Positions 6,894 through 15,744 of a stretch of DNA of 64,000 nucleotides are shown here, piece by piece (the first letter of the stretch is position 1; the number at the start of each line of letters is the position of its first letter). The stretch covers positions 117,741 to 181,740 of the forward strand of contig NZ_QNHG01000007.1 of NCBI RefSeq assembly GCF_003290025.1, given 5' to 3'. This DNA is from Pseudogemmobacter bohemicus (GTDB lineage: Bacteria > Pseudomonadota > Alphaproteobacteria > Rhodobacterales > Rhodobacteraceae). The notes beneath the pieces are model-generated. The model saw nothing but the letters and a program-made list of their open reading frames with translations, was not told the origin of the DNA and ran no database searches. The translations under genes were made by a program, and so were the position numbers.

Positions 6894-7475
6894 ATGACAT
6901 CCTGACTTTCCTCTCCCCGCAACCTGGTGCTTGTGGCCATCGCGATCGCGCGGAACATCGCGCTTGGCCAGGCCGCGTCGTTTCTGAAACTGCCGATCGT
7001 TTTTGATTCGATCAGGACAGTGCTGGCGACGGTATTGGCCGGGCCGGTGGCAGGCGGGCTCATGGGGCTGTTGACCAACCTGATCCGGGGTCTGATCCAG
7101 GGGCTGACCGCCGCCTTCTTCGCGCCGGTTGCGCTGGTGACAGGGGTCGTGGCCGGCCTTCTTGCCCGGGTGGGCTTTTTCCGCGAGGTCTGGCAGGCGG
7201 CGATCTCCGGCGTAATCGTCACCATCGCGCTGGCCCTTATCCCGGTTCCGATCCGGATTTACCTGTTCGGAGGCGTCACCGGATCGGGCGCCGATTTCCT
7301 GACCGCCTATCCGCTGAAACTCGGCCAGGACCTGTTCCCCTCGGTGCTGATCACCGTGCCGGGCTGGAACATCGCCGATCAGGTGCTGACCTGCGTGCTG
7401 GTCTGGGGCATCCTGCGCGGGCTGCCCGGGCGAGCGACCTCGGACTGGCCGTTTCTCGCCCATAGCCGGGCCTGA
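6894..7475 (+). pseudogene. ECF transporter S component, nonsense codon 4
   Basis: An ATG at 6894 follows GAGGAG and opens the frame, but codon 4 is TGA (6903-6905). After it the frame is fully open to 7475 and encodes a hydrophobic substrate-binding subunit (NLVLVAIAIARNIALGQAAS, DSIRTVLATVLAGPVAGG, PIRIYLFGGVTGSGADF) with about five or six membrane segments, as in energy-coupling-factor vitamin importers. Re-initiation at GTG 6927 could yield most of the protein, but no good ribosome site is seen. The substrate is unknown. It lies 23 nt after the PPC gene and before the T-component remnant. Confidence 0.75.
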
Positions 7476-7502
7476 GCACCGCAAAAACCCAAGGTAAGAA
7501 CC

Positions 7503-8130
7503 ATGTATCGGCCTGGTCCGAAGCGCTCTGGCAGCGCGCCTGCCTGTGGCCGGATGCTCTGCCTGAGGATGCTGATGCTGCCGGTCGGGCTCGCGCCGGC
7601 CTTGTCCATGGTTTCCTGATCGAGCGGGCGGCCCGGCACTGCGGCCCGTTCTCTTGCTGTTCCGAGGGGCTGCGCTATGCGCTCCTCGTCTTTTCGCGCC
7701 TTGCGCTGCTCTTGTCGGTGAGCCTCATTTTCGTGATGACCACGCGGCCATCGGATCTTGCCCGCGCACTGGACGGGGCAGGGGCAGGCCCTCGGTTTCC
7801 TATCTGCTGACCGCGCCGCTGCCGCTGGTGGAAAGCGTTGTCCAGGAGGCGCGGCAGATCCGCGACAGCCTGCAGATGCGCGGGTTCTCGGCGCGCAACC
7901 TGCTGCGCGAGCGGTTCCGGATGCTTGCCGGCATGGTCAATCCGCTGGTGCGCGGGCTGATTACCGAGGCGCCGATCCGTGCCGGGGCGCTGGAGATGCG
8001 TGGCTTTCGCGCCCGCCCCCGGCGCGGGCTGATTGACCCGGTCGAAGACAGTCCGGCCGAGATCTGGCTGCGACGGGGTGTCCTGGCTCTGGCTGTACTG
8101 CAACCGGTGTTCTTGCTGCTATGGCGCTGA
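7503..8130 (+). pseudogene. ECF transporter T (transmembrane coupling) component, frameshifted
   Basis: The start at 7503 enters a frame that stops at 7619, while the expected N-terminal sequence (EALWQRACLWPDAL) is in another frame. The middle part (LLLSVSLIFVMTTRPSDL) and the C-terminal part (YLLTAPLPLVESVVQEARQI, then QMRGFSAR and ALEMRGFRARP) are again in different frames. The two Ala-Arg-Gly/MRGF-type coupling-helix motifs are characteristic of T components. At least two indels are needed. Its stop overlaps the ATPase start (8121-8130), the usual coupling in such operons. Confidence 0.75.
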
Positions 8131-9348
8131 GTGTAAAAGATCTTTTTCTGCGCGCCGGGGAAGGCGCCTTTGTTCAACGGGTTGTCCATCACGCTGGAAG
8201 CCCGGCGCGCAACTGTCGGTTCTCGCCGGAAATGGCATGGGCAAGACCATTCTGGCGCGCTGTCTTTCCGGCCTTCTTGCGGCTGATCGCATGCTGATCT
8301 GGACCGGCACCGCCCTGCGCGCCATGCCCCGGGCCGATCATGCGCGGCTGGTTCAGGCGGTCGGGCAGCGCCCGCATCTGCAACTCAGCGGTCGCCCTGT
8401 GCTTTGCGCGAAGAGGTGGCTTGCGGCCGGAAAACCCTGGCCTGCCGGTCGGGGAAATCCGGGCGCAGACCGTTGAGGCGCTGGACGATCTGAACTTCAT
8501 CTGATCCATCGCGATTGCCGCCGCCTTTCCGGGGGGCGAGACGCCAGCGCCTGTTGATGCTTGAAGAGCCGATGGCCGATCTTGATGCGGCAAGCCGAGA
8601 TCTGCGGGCCGGGCATCTGCGCAGACCGCCCTGGGGGATGGCGGTGATCTTTCTGGATATCGGCTGGCAGGGCTGGATGGAGGGGCTTCTCGACCGGCAT
8701 CTGATCCTGAATCAGGGCCGGGTGCCCCGGCCATTCACCAGCAGCACGCTGGCCTCGACCGCCTTGCCCGAGCGCATCTGCCCGGTCGGGATTGCGGCAT
8801 GTGCGGCGGGCAGGATCAGGGCAACACCGTCACCATCGAGGCGCTTGCCTTTGGCTATCCGGGCCAGGTGCGGTTGTTTGACGGGCTGGAACAGCCGCTT
8901 TCCGGCCGGATACCGGTGGCCGGGATCGACCCTTCCGGCCCGGGGGGCGACAGATCCTGCCCGGGTGGCGGGAATGGTCGCGCAATCCTCGGACCGGCAT
9001 CTCCTGTCGGTCAAAGTGCTTGATGAGGTGGCGCTGGCTGCGCGCAATCCGGGCCTTGCGGGCCCGCCGGCTTTGGCGCTCGCGGTCTTGCAGCAGCTGG
9101 CGATCGCGGATCCGGCGGATCAGCATCCGCTTGATCTTGATGCCGGGCAAAAGCGGCTGGTGGCGCTGGCCGCCGGCATAGCGTATGGCCCGCGCGTCTT
9201 GCTGCTCGATGAGATCCAGCGCCGGCTGATCGGCGTGGAGGCTTTGACCAGCACCACCATTCTCGCCGTAACCCATGATCCCGATTTCTCCGCCGCCATC
9301 GCCAATGCGTGGCTGGTTTATGGCGAGGACGGCATTCGTCTTACATGA
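8121..9348 (+). pseudogene. ECF transporter fused double ATPase, heavily degraded
   Basis: Pieces of two ABC ATPase domains are spread over several frames. The first half has MALSVKDLFLRA, a Walker A (LAGNGMGKT) in a second frame near 8211-8246, and a Walker B-like LLMLEEPMADLD near 8550. The second half has IEALAFGYPG, then QSSDRHLLSVKVLDEVALAA, LDLDAGQKRLVALAAG and PRVLLLDEIQ; its Walker A loop is not recognisable. Multiple frameshifts and internal losses mean no functional motor. The gene ends 8 nt inside the 3' end of the convergent eptA. Confidence 0.75.
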
Positions 9349-10978
9349 TGACATCTTTACGGCAGGGCGCGGTCAGATCGAGGCCCGGGTTGCGCACCGA
9401 GGTACTGACATCCATCAGCCCCAGCACGGTATGGAAGAAATTGTCGTGACTGACGGGCTTTGCGGCCTCATACGCCAGACAGCTGCGGTCAAGCCCCATC
9501 ACCGCCGTGAACCGCGGGTCGAGCCAGAGGATGAAGGGGACTTTCACCTGCTCTGCCGGCGCCATGAACGAGGGCGCGGCATGCAGGTAAAGACCGTTCT
9601 CGCCCAGAGACTCGCCGTGATCCGACATATAGACCATGGCCGGGATCACATTCTGCGCATCCGCCAGCATGTCGATGGTGCTGGCAAGGACATGATCGGT
9701 CTCGCGGATCGAATTGTCATAGGCATTGACGATCTCTTCGGTGCTGCAATCGGCGAATTGCGCGGTCTCGCAGGCGGGGGAGAAACCGGCCCGCTCCGGC
9801 GCAGAGCGCAGGAAATAGGCGGGGCCATGGCTGCCGATCATATGCAGGACCAGCACCGTATCGCGGTCGATCCCGGCCAGGGTATCGCGGATTACCGGCA
9901 AAAGCGCCTCGTCGGTGCATTCGACCTTGCAGGCCTCCGGCGCCAGCGTCGCGTCGATCCTGGACCAGCCAGTGCGCTTTGCCACATTCTGATCGCCGGT
10001 ATTGTTGTCGGCCCAGAGCGGCCGGATCCCGGCCTGGCCGAGGATATCCATCAGATTCTCGCGCCCCAAAGCGGCCTCACGGCTATAGCCCGCCTGACCG
10101 AGCCCCGAGAACATGCAAGGCACCGATACGGCGGTCGAGGTGCCGCAGGAGGTGGCATCGGTAAAAGCGATCACATCGCGCTTTGCCAGCTCCGGCGTGG
10201 TGTCACGCGCATAGCCGTTCAGCCCGAAATTCTGCGCCCGGACGGTTTCGCCCACGAAAACCACCAGGAGAACCGGCTTGTCGGCACTGGCCAGCGCGGT
10301 TCCGGGTTTCGCATCCCGCCCCCAGGGCGCGGCAACAGGGTCGGCGGTCTTCCACTGCTCGCGGGCAAAGCGGATACCGGCGGTGAGACTGGCGCCCGGC
10401 TGATAGGCGCCCATCAGATCATGGCGCTCGCGCAGCATGGCCGAGTAATCCTTGTAATGGCTGAACAATGCCCCGACCATCAGCGCGAAACTCAGCGCCA
10501 CGCCGGTCGGCCAGCGCCAGAGCTGATGCACCAGCCCGACGCGGCGCACCTTCGGCCAGAAGACCAGCGCCGCCGGCACCACGCCGGTCAGGAAGATCGC
10601 CACCCCCATCCGCAGCGTTACCAGGTGGCGCGATTCCGTGTAGGTGGTCTCAAAGATGTTGCGCACCATCTCACGGTCGATCAGCACGCCGAAATTGCGC
10701 TCGTAATAGCTGGCGGCGGCCGCGACCATGATCAGGATCGCCGCCACCGGTTTTTGCAGCCGCCCGGGGCCAAACAGCTCCAGCGTCATCAGTGTCAGCG
10801 CCCAGACCCCGATCCCGAAGATCACCACCCGGCCGGGGGAGCCGGGAAACTGCGCCATGAGCCGCGACCAGAATCCGTGATTGAGCGCCAGCATCACCCA
10901 GCTGGAGATGAGGAGGTTCAGGGCGCTATGCGGGAGGACCGGACGCGGGATGCGCCGGAGAAAAGCGGGAAGGGGCAT
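9341..10978 (-). CDS. eptA: lipid A phosphoethanolamine transferase, EptA family (545 aa)
   Basis: It transfers phosphoethanolamine from phosphatidylethanolamine to lipid A at the periplasmic face of the inner membrane, lowering surface charge and binding of cationic peptides. The N-terminal half has about five membrane helices. The sulfatase-like domain shows the nucleophile region FVGETVRAQNF (Thr near 245), TSCGTSTAVSVPC, HMIGSHGPAY and the metal-binding SDHGESLGENGLYLH. I start at the ATG at 10978 because it gives the family length and a proper first membrane helix; the longer frame to 11521 runs antisense into the regulator gene. A two-component system is divergent to it. Confidence 0.88.
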   Translation of the reverse strand: MPLPAFLRRIPRPVLPHSALNLLISSWVMLALNHGFWSRLMAQFPGSPGRVVIFGIGVWALTLMTLELFGPGRLQKPVAAILIMVAAAASYYERNFGVLIDREMVRNIFETTYTESRHLVTLRMGVAIFLTGVVPAALVFWPKVRRVGLVHQLWRWPTGVALSFALMVGALFSHYKDYSAMLRERHDLMGAYQPGASLTAGIRFAREQWKTADPVAAPWGRDAKPGTALASADKPVLLVVFVGETVRAQNFGLNGYARDTTPELAKRDVIAFTDATSCGTSTAVSVPCMFSGLGQAGYSREAALGRENLMDILGQAGIRPLWADNNTGDQNVAKRTGWSRIDATLAPEACKVECTDEALLPVIRDTLAGIDRDTVLVLHMIGSHGPAYFLRSAPERAGFSPACETAQFADCSTEEIVNAYDNSIRETDHVLASTIDMLADAQNVIPAMVYMSDHGESLGENGLYLHAAPSFMAPAEQVKVPFILWLDPRFTAVMGLDRSCLAYEAAKPVSHDNFFHTVLGLMDVSTSVRNPGLDLTAPCRKDVIM

Positions 10979-11176
10979 TTGCCTGTCTTTCTTGCGCCGG
11001 CAGGGCCTGGCGAGGGTTGCGATCTGGCCGGTTACAGGCCGCTGATCCGCCGCTTTTCTGCCCCGAACCTTGCGCCTGGCTTGCAGAAGCCGCCCGCACC
11101 CTGGTTTTCCGCGCGGGCCACTGCCGGAATGTGCATTTTCCTCGCCTGACCTGCGGCCCGGCGCTATGCAGGGGCT

Positions 11177-11830
11177 ATGCGCCTGCTTCTTGTCGAGGAT
11201 TCCGCTGAACTCGCCGGCTCCGTGCTGCGCCATCTGGCGGTGGCGGGGCATGCGGTCGATCATGTCTGTGACGCGGCTGGCGCGCTGGCCGCGATGGCGG
11301 TGGGGGAGTATGCCTGTGTGATCCTGGACCTTGGCCTGCCCGACGGATCGGGGCTCGCGGTCCTGGTCGAGCGCCGCCGTGCCGGCGACCGCACGCCGGT
11401 GATCATCGCGACCGCGCTTGACCAGATCAGCGACCGTATCGCGGGGCTTGATGCGGGCGCAGATGATTATGTGGTAAAGCCCTTTGACCTTGCCGAGCTG
11501 TCGGCCCGCATCCGCGCCCATGCAAGGAGAGGCCAGTTCCTGCCGGAAACCCGGCTGCAGGTCGGCGATATCGAGGTGGACCGCGCGGCGGCGCGGCTGT
11601 GGCGCGGGGCCGAGGAGATCCGGCTGACCTCACGCGAATGGGCTTTGTTCGACGCGCTTCTTGGCGCGCGGGGGCGGGTGCTGGGCAAACCCGCGCTGGA
11701 AGAGGCGCTTTATAATTTCGATGCCGCGATCGAGGGCAATGCGGTCGAGGTCTATATCTCCCGCCTGCGCCAGAAAATCGGCGCCGGTATGATCGAGACC
11801 CGGCGCGGCCTCGGCTATGTGCTGACATGA
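11177..11830 (+). CDS. OmpR-family response regulator, PmrA/BasR-like (217 aa)
   Basis: The receiver domain (residues 1-115) has the acidic pocket Glu7/Asp8, phospho-acceptor Asp51 in VILDLGLPDGSG, and Lys in VVKPFD. The C-terminal winged helix (residues about 125-217) carries LTSREWALFDALL and a recognition helix ending NAVEVYISRLRQKIG. It is coupled to the kinase gene by an ATGA overlap and is divergent from eptA. By analogy with PmrAB-eptA it probably controls lipid A modification. I did not find a clear 11-bp direct-repeat box in the 198-bp region between it and eptA. Confidence 0.88.
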   Translation: MRLLLVEDSAELAGSVLRHLAVAGHAVDHVCDAAGALAAMAVGEYACVILDLGLPDGSGLAVLVERRRAGDRTPVIIATALDQISDRIAGLDAGADDYVVKPFDLAELSARIRAHARRGQFLPETRLQVGDIEVDRAAARLWRGAEEIRLTSREWALFDALLGARGRVLGKPALEEALYNFDAAIEGNAVEVYISRLRQKIGAGMIETRRGLGYVLT

Positions 11831-13092
11831 GCGCCGCCCGGAAACCCTGGTCGATCCGCCGCCGGCTGACACGGCGGGTTCTGTGGCTGGTGCTTTTGGC
11901 CTGGCTGGGGGCCATGGCGCTGGCGACCGTGTTTCTTGACAATGAAATCAATGAGATGCTGGATGAAGAGCTCCAGGCCATGGCTGAGACCACGGTGCTT
12001 TACATCGAGGCGAGCCCCGGCCAGGTGATCCCCCGGAATATCGGCACAGATCCGGGGAATGGCGAACGGGTGCTGCGCATCCTGCGCGCCGGCGATCCGG
12101 TGCCGGCCGCGCCCTGGCCCACGCTGACCACCGATGGTTTTCACGATCTCAACGACTGGCGCGTGTTGCGGGTGACGGCGGAAAACGCGGTGATCGAGGT
12201 CGCCCATAACGACGCCTGGCGGCGCGACGAGATGCTCGAGGCGGCCTCGGCCTTCCTTGTGCTGATCCTGCCGATGGTGGCGCTGCTGGTCTGGGGGCTG
12301 CGCCAGAGCCTCGCCCGGGGGTTCGCGCCGCTCGAAGCGCTGAGCGCGGGCATCGCCGCGCGTTCGCCCGCCGATCTCTCACCGGTTCCCGAGGCCGGCC
12401 TGCCGGATGAGCTGCATCCGCTGGCCAGCGGGCTGAACCAGTATATCGCGCGGATCGGCACCATGCGCGATGCCGAACGCGCCTTTGTCGCCAATGCCTC
12501 GCATGAGCTGCGCACGCCGGTCGCGGCGATCCGGGCGCGGCTTGACCTGTCGGATGACCCCGAAGCGCGGGGTGCGCTGCCGATGCTTGATGCACTGACG
12601 CGGCGGGTCGAGCGGCTCTTGCAGCTTTCACGCTCCGAGGCGGGTCTGGGCCTCGGGCGCGGGCCGGCGGATCTGATCCGGATCACCCGGCTCCTGCTGC
12701 GCGAGATCGGGTTGCGGGAGGCCGGATCGGGTCAGATCCGGTTCGACGATGGCGATCTTGAGACTTTGCCGGTGGCCGTAGACCCGGATGCGCTGGCGAT
12801 CCTGTTGCGCAATCTGATCGAGAACGCGGTCGGGCATGGCACCGGCCCGGTGCTGATCCGGATCGGCAGCGGGGCTGCGGCGCAGGTGCTGATCGAGAAC
12901 CCGACCAGCGGCACCGAATTCCACGATCAGGCCTTTGCCAAACGGCCAGGATCGACGGGGACCGGGCTCGGGCTGACCATCAGCGACCAGCTGGCCACCG
13001 CCATGGGCACAAGGATCAGCCGCCAGATCCTCGACGGGCGGGCGCGGGTGGAAGTCTCCTTCCCGCTGGCGGCCGTTCAAAGCCCGATCTGA
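11827..13092 (+). CDS. sensor histidine kinase, PmrB/QseC-like (421 aa)
   Basis: It is an inner-membrane kinase partner of the preceding regulator. Membrane helix 1 is at about residues 15-38, followed by a short periplasmic domain of about 90 residues and helix 2 near 140-160, then a HAMP-like linker. The phospho-acceptor His (near 225) is in NASHELRTP. The ATPase domain shows NLIENAVGHG and GTGLGLTISDQLATAMG. The start overlaps the regulator stop as ATGA. The 3' end overlaps the convergent hydrolase gene by 16 nt. The signal sensed cannot be told; cationic peptide or metal stress would fit the eptA neighbour. Confidence 0.85.
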   Translation: MSAARKPWSIRRRLTRRVLWLVLLAWLGAMALATVFLDNEINEMLDEELQAMAETTVLYIEASPGQVIPRNIGTDPGNGERVLRILRAGDPVPAAPWPTLTTDGFHDLNDWRVLRVTAENAVIEVAHNDAWRRDEMLEAASAFLVLILPMVALLVWGLRQSLARGFAPLEALSAGIAARSPADLSPVPEAGLPDELHPLASGLNQYIARIGTMRDAERAFVANASHELRTPVAAIRARLDLSDDPEARGALPMLDALTRRVERLLQLSRSEAGLGLGRGPADLIRITRLLLREIGLREAGSGQIRFDDGDLETLPVAVDPDALAILLRNLIENAVGHGTGPVLIRIGSGAAAQVLIENPTSGTEFHDQAFAKRPGSTGTGLGLTISDQLATAMGTRISRQILDGRARVEVSFPLAAVQSPI

Positions 13093-14138
13093 TCCAGCGC
13101 ATAGGCCCCGGCCTGGCGCAGCCCTTCGAAAATGCTGGTCACCGCATTTTCTTCGGCCCCGGACAGCAGGCTGACATAGCGGCTATGGGCGGGGTCCTCG
13201 CTGGGCAGGTCGGTGATGTCGATGATGCGGATCCCAAGATTTTGCGCCATTTTGCGGATCCCGGGGTCATGGACATCCGCAGTGCCAAGCCGGCCATGCC
13301 GCGCCGCCAGCCGGGCCGAGAAGGCCAGCGCCTTGTCATCCGACGAGACCAGCACCGTCAATGGATGTTTCAGCGGGCCGATCACCGCCATCTGCTCGCG
13401 GAACATGTCGATATCTATATCGGGCGCGGCCAGCACCACTTCCAGCCGGTCCAGCACATCGCTGCGGCCGCTCAGCTTCAGCTGACGCAAAGCCTCCATC
13501 GTCAGACGCCCGCCCATGGAGTGTCCGAGGATCAACACCGGCTTTTTCGTGCTGCGCCCGCGCGTCAGGTCCGACATCAGCCCGGCCAGCGCCGAGCGGG
13601 AATAATCCGCCCCGTCACGGTCGGCGATATAGCCCGCGATATGCGCCTGGGAGGGCCAGGAGAACAGGATCGGCTTGCCGTCGACATGCGCATCCGCCGA
13701 AAGCTGCGCCAGCCGGTACAATGCTTCCTGAAACGAGGTGTTGTAGCCATGGACATAGACGCCGATCTGGTCATTGCCGACATCTTGCAGAAAGCGCCGC
13801 GCGGGAAGGGCCACCTGATCCAGGGTGACGAAATCCTTTGCCGGATCGGGGCGCCCTTTCGGCCAGTCGATGGCGCCGCTTTTATGGCCGGGCGGGATCG
13901 AGATATCGAAATAGCCATAGCTCGGTGCCGGCGCGCGGTCCTGGCCGAAACTCCAGGGGGCGGTTTTGTCGCGGGCGCGGGTGGTGACCATCCAGATGCG
14001 GGTTTTCTTGCTGCCCTGGAGTGCTGGGTCCTGGAGTACGGGCGCGGTGACCGGCAGCAAGACATCAGGGCCGGGACGCGGCGCGCAGGCCACAAGCGGC
14101 AGGATCAGCATCAGCGCAAGAAGGGCGATATGGCGCAT
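13077..14138 (-). CDS. lipoprotein alpha/beta hydrolase, DUF900 type (353 aa)
   Basis: The N-terminus MRHIALLALMLILPLVACAPRP is a lipoprotein signal with a lipobox (LVAC), placing it in the cell envelope. The body is an alpha/beta hydrolase of the DUF900 group: VYVHGYNTSFQEALYR (oxyanion region), nucleophile Ser in LILGHSMGGRLTMEAL, and Asp/His candidates further on (AAPDIDIDMF, DPAHSRYV). The substrate is unknown; such proteins are usually annotated as esterase-like. It is monocistronic and converges on the kinase gene, overlapping its last 16 nt. Confidence 0.8.
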   Translation of the reverse strand: MRHIALLALMLILPLVACAPRPGPDVLLPVTAPVLQDPALQGSKKTRIWMVTTRARDKTAPWSFGQDRAPAPSYGYFDISIPPGHKSGAIDWPKGRPDPAKDFVTLDQVALPARRFLQDVGNDQIGVYVHGYNTSFQEALYRLAQLSADAHVDGKPILFSWPSQAHIAGYIADRDGADYSRSALAGLMSDLTRGRSTKKPVLILGHSMGGRLTMEALRQLKLSGRSDVLDRLEVVLAAPDIDIDMFREQMAVIGPLKHPLTVLVSSDDKALAFSARLAARHGRLGTADVHDPGIRKMAQNLGIRIIDITDLPSEDPAHSRYVSLLSGAEENAVTSIFEGLRQAGAYALDQIGL

Positions 14139-14247
14139 GGCCCGCTCCGGTTATGCGGTGGCGCCGGAGGGTCCGGCACCAGAGTCACGACGGCGTAGCA
14201 AAACCATAGCCGGGGTAACCTGCGGTTGAAACCCCGGCTGCAGCCAC

Positions 14248-15666
14248 TCACCTCATCGGAGCCGCCGCCGCGATCGAGACCGCGACATAGGCCGCCGCCT
14301 GATCGCGCAGCGCGCCGGCCAGGGCGGTGCGGGCGGAAAGCGCGGTGCGCTCGGCATCAAGCACGGTGAAGAAATCGGTCTGGCCCGCACCCCAGGCATC
14401 GCGGGCAAGGGTCACCGTTTCCTGCGCGGTCGAGACGAGCTTGCGCTGCGCCGCCACATTGGTGCCGCCGCGCCGCCAGGCGGAAAGACCGTTCTCGACC
14501 TCTTCGACCGCGTCGAGGATCCCGGCCTGCCAGCGGATATGGGCCTGCACCGCCCTGGATTCAGCCGCTTTCAGCTTTGCCTTATTGGCGCCGCCGGTGA
14601 AGATCGGCAGGTTGATCTGCGGTCCGAAGGACCAGGAGGTCGGGTTGCCGCCACCTTGCACATTCATCGGCCGGATCGAGCCCGAGAGGCTGACCGAGGG
14701 CCAGAAATCCGCCTCGGCCACGCCGATCTGCGCGACGGAGGCGGCAAGATTGCGCTCGGCGATCTGCACATCGGGGCGCGCGCGGATCACTTCGGCGGGG
14801 AAGCCGACCGAAGGCTTCGCCCTGGCAGCCGGCTGCGAGCCGCCCTTTTGCAGCCTTGGGCGAAGATCGGCGCTGCGCGATGCGGTCAGCGTCGCCAGCC
14901 GGTTCACCGCCTGGTCAAAACCGATCTCCAGCGAGGGCAGCCCGGCTTCGGCCTGGGCCACAGCCTGTTCGGCCTGGAGAACATCGAGACGACTGGCCTG
15001 GCCCACCTCTTCCATCCCCTGCGTCAGCCTGAGCGTCTCTCGCCGGCTGGAGATGCTTTGCCGGGTCAGGGCGATGCTTTGCTGGTAATAGCGCAGGTCG
15101 ATATAGGCGGTGGCGACGGCGGCGGTCACTGCCCGGCGCGCGGCCTCTTCCGAGAGTTTCGCGGCTTCCAGCCCGGCAATCGCAGCGGCGCGGGCGGCGC
15201 GGTTGCCGCCAAAGATATCGAACATCCAGGAGGTGGAAAGCGTCGCAGAGGTGCTTTCCGAAATCACGCCGGAGCCCTGGCTGTCGCCGCGTGTCGCGCC
15301 GGCGCTGGCGCTGGCCTGGGGCAGATCGGCGGCGCGGGCGGCGGCGATGCCGGCCCCGGCCTCGTCGATCACCGCCACCGCCTCATGGATCGAGAGGTTG
15401 CGCGAAAGCGCCGTCGTCACCAGCCCGTCCAGTGTGGTGTCGCGGAAGCTGAGCCACCAGGCGCCGCTGGCGCTGCGGGCGGGGGCGGCGGTGGCGAAGG
15501 CCGCAGCGGTATCGGGGGTCGGCGCGGTATATTCCGTCGTGACACAGGCCGAAAGCGCCAGCGTCAGCGGCAGGATCGTGAGAAACCGCCCGAGCCTGGA
15601 GCCCGGACTATGCCCGAAGTCCGGGCGGGGCCGGAATTGGGGGCGGCTGGATGGGGTGCTGCTCAT
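14248..15666 (-). CDS. outer-membrane efflux lipoprotein, OprM/NodT type (472 aa)
   Basis: It forms the outer-membrane exit duct of a tripartite efflux pump. A signal ending in a lipobox (TLALSACVTTEYTAP) is followed by two repeats of the TolC-like helical barrel, recognisable by WWLSFRDTTLDGLVTTAL, AYIDLRYYQQSIALTR and, in the second half, FPAEVIRARPDVQIAERNL. I chose the ATG at 15666; an in-frame TTG at 15708 is possible. It is the last gene of a leftward three-gene operon, 78 nt after the RND transporter stop. Confidence 0.87.
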   Translation of the reverse strand: MSSTPSSRPQFRPRPDFGHSPGSRLGRFLTILPLTLALSACVTTEYTAPTPDTAAAFATAAPARSASGAWWLSFRDTTLDGLVTTALSRNLSIHEAVAVIDEAGAGIAAARAADLPQASASAGATRGDSQGSGVISESTSATLSTSWMFDIFGGNRAARAAAIAGLEAAKLSEEAARRAVTAAVATAYIDLRYYQQSIALTRQSISSRRETLRLTQGMEEVGQASRLDVLQAEQAVAQAEAGLPSLEIGFDQAVNRLATLTASRSADLRPRLQKGGSQPAARAKPSVGFPAEVIRARPDVQIAERNLAASVAQIGVAEADFWPSVSLSGSIRPMNVQGGGNPTSWSFGPQINLPIFTGGANKAKLKAAESRAVQAHIRWQAGILDAVEEVENGLSAWRRGGTNVAAQRKLVSTAQETVTLARDAWGAGQTDFFTVLDAERTALSARTALAGALRDQAAAYVAVSIAAAAPMR

Positions 15667-15744
15667 GGCTCTGGTCTTTTTGTTATGGGGTAAGAGACGT
15701 ATAGACAAGAGACGGGGGCATGCTCTGCCATGCCCCCGTCAGGG

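Noticed and set aside
9275-11149. Long rightward open frame (624 codons) opposite eptA
   Set aside because: It lies entirely antisense to a well-recognised phosphoethanolamine transferase, has low-complexity His/Arg/Gly-rich composition and no family pattern. Such frames are expected opposite GC-rich genes.
10979-11521. N-terminal extension of EptA to 11521
   Set aside because: The extension would be antisense to the start of the response regulator and lacks membrane character; the ATG at 10978 gives the normal family length.
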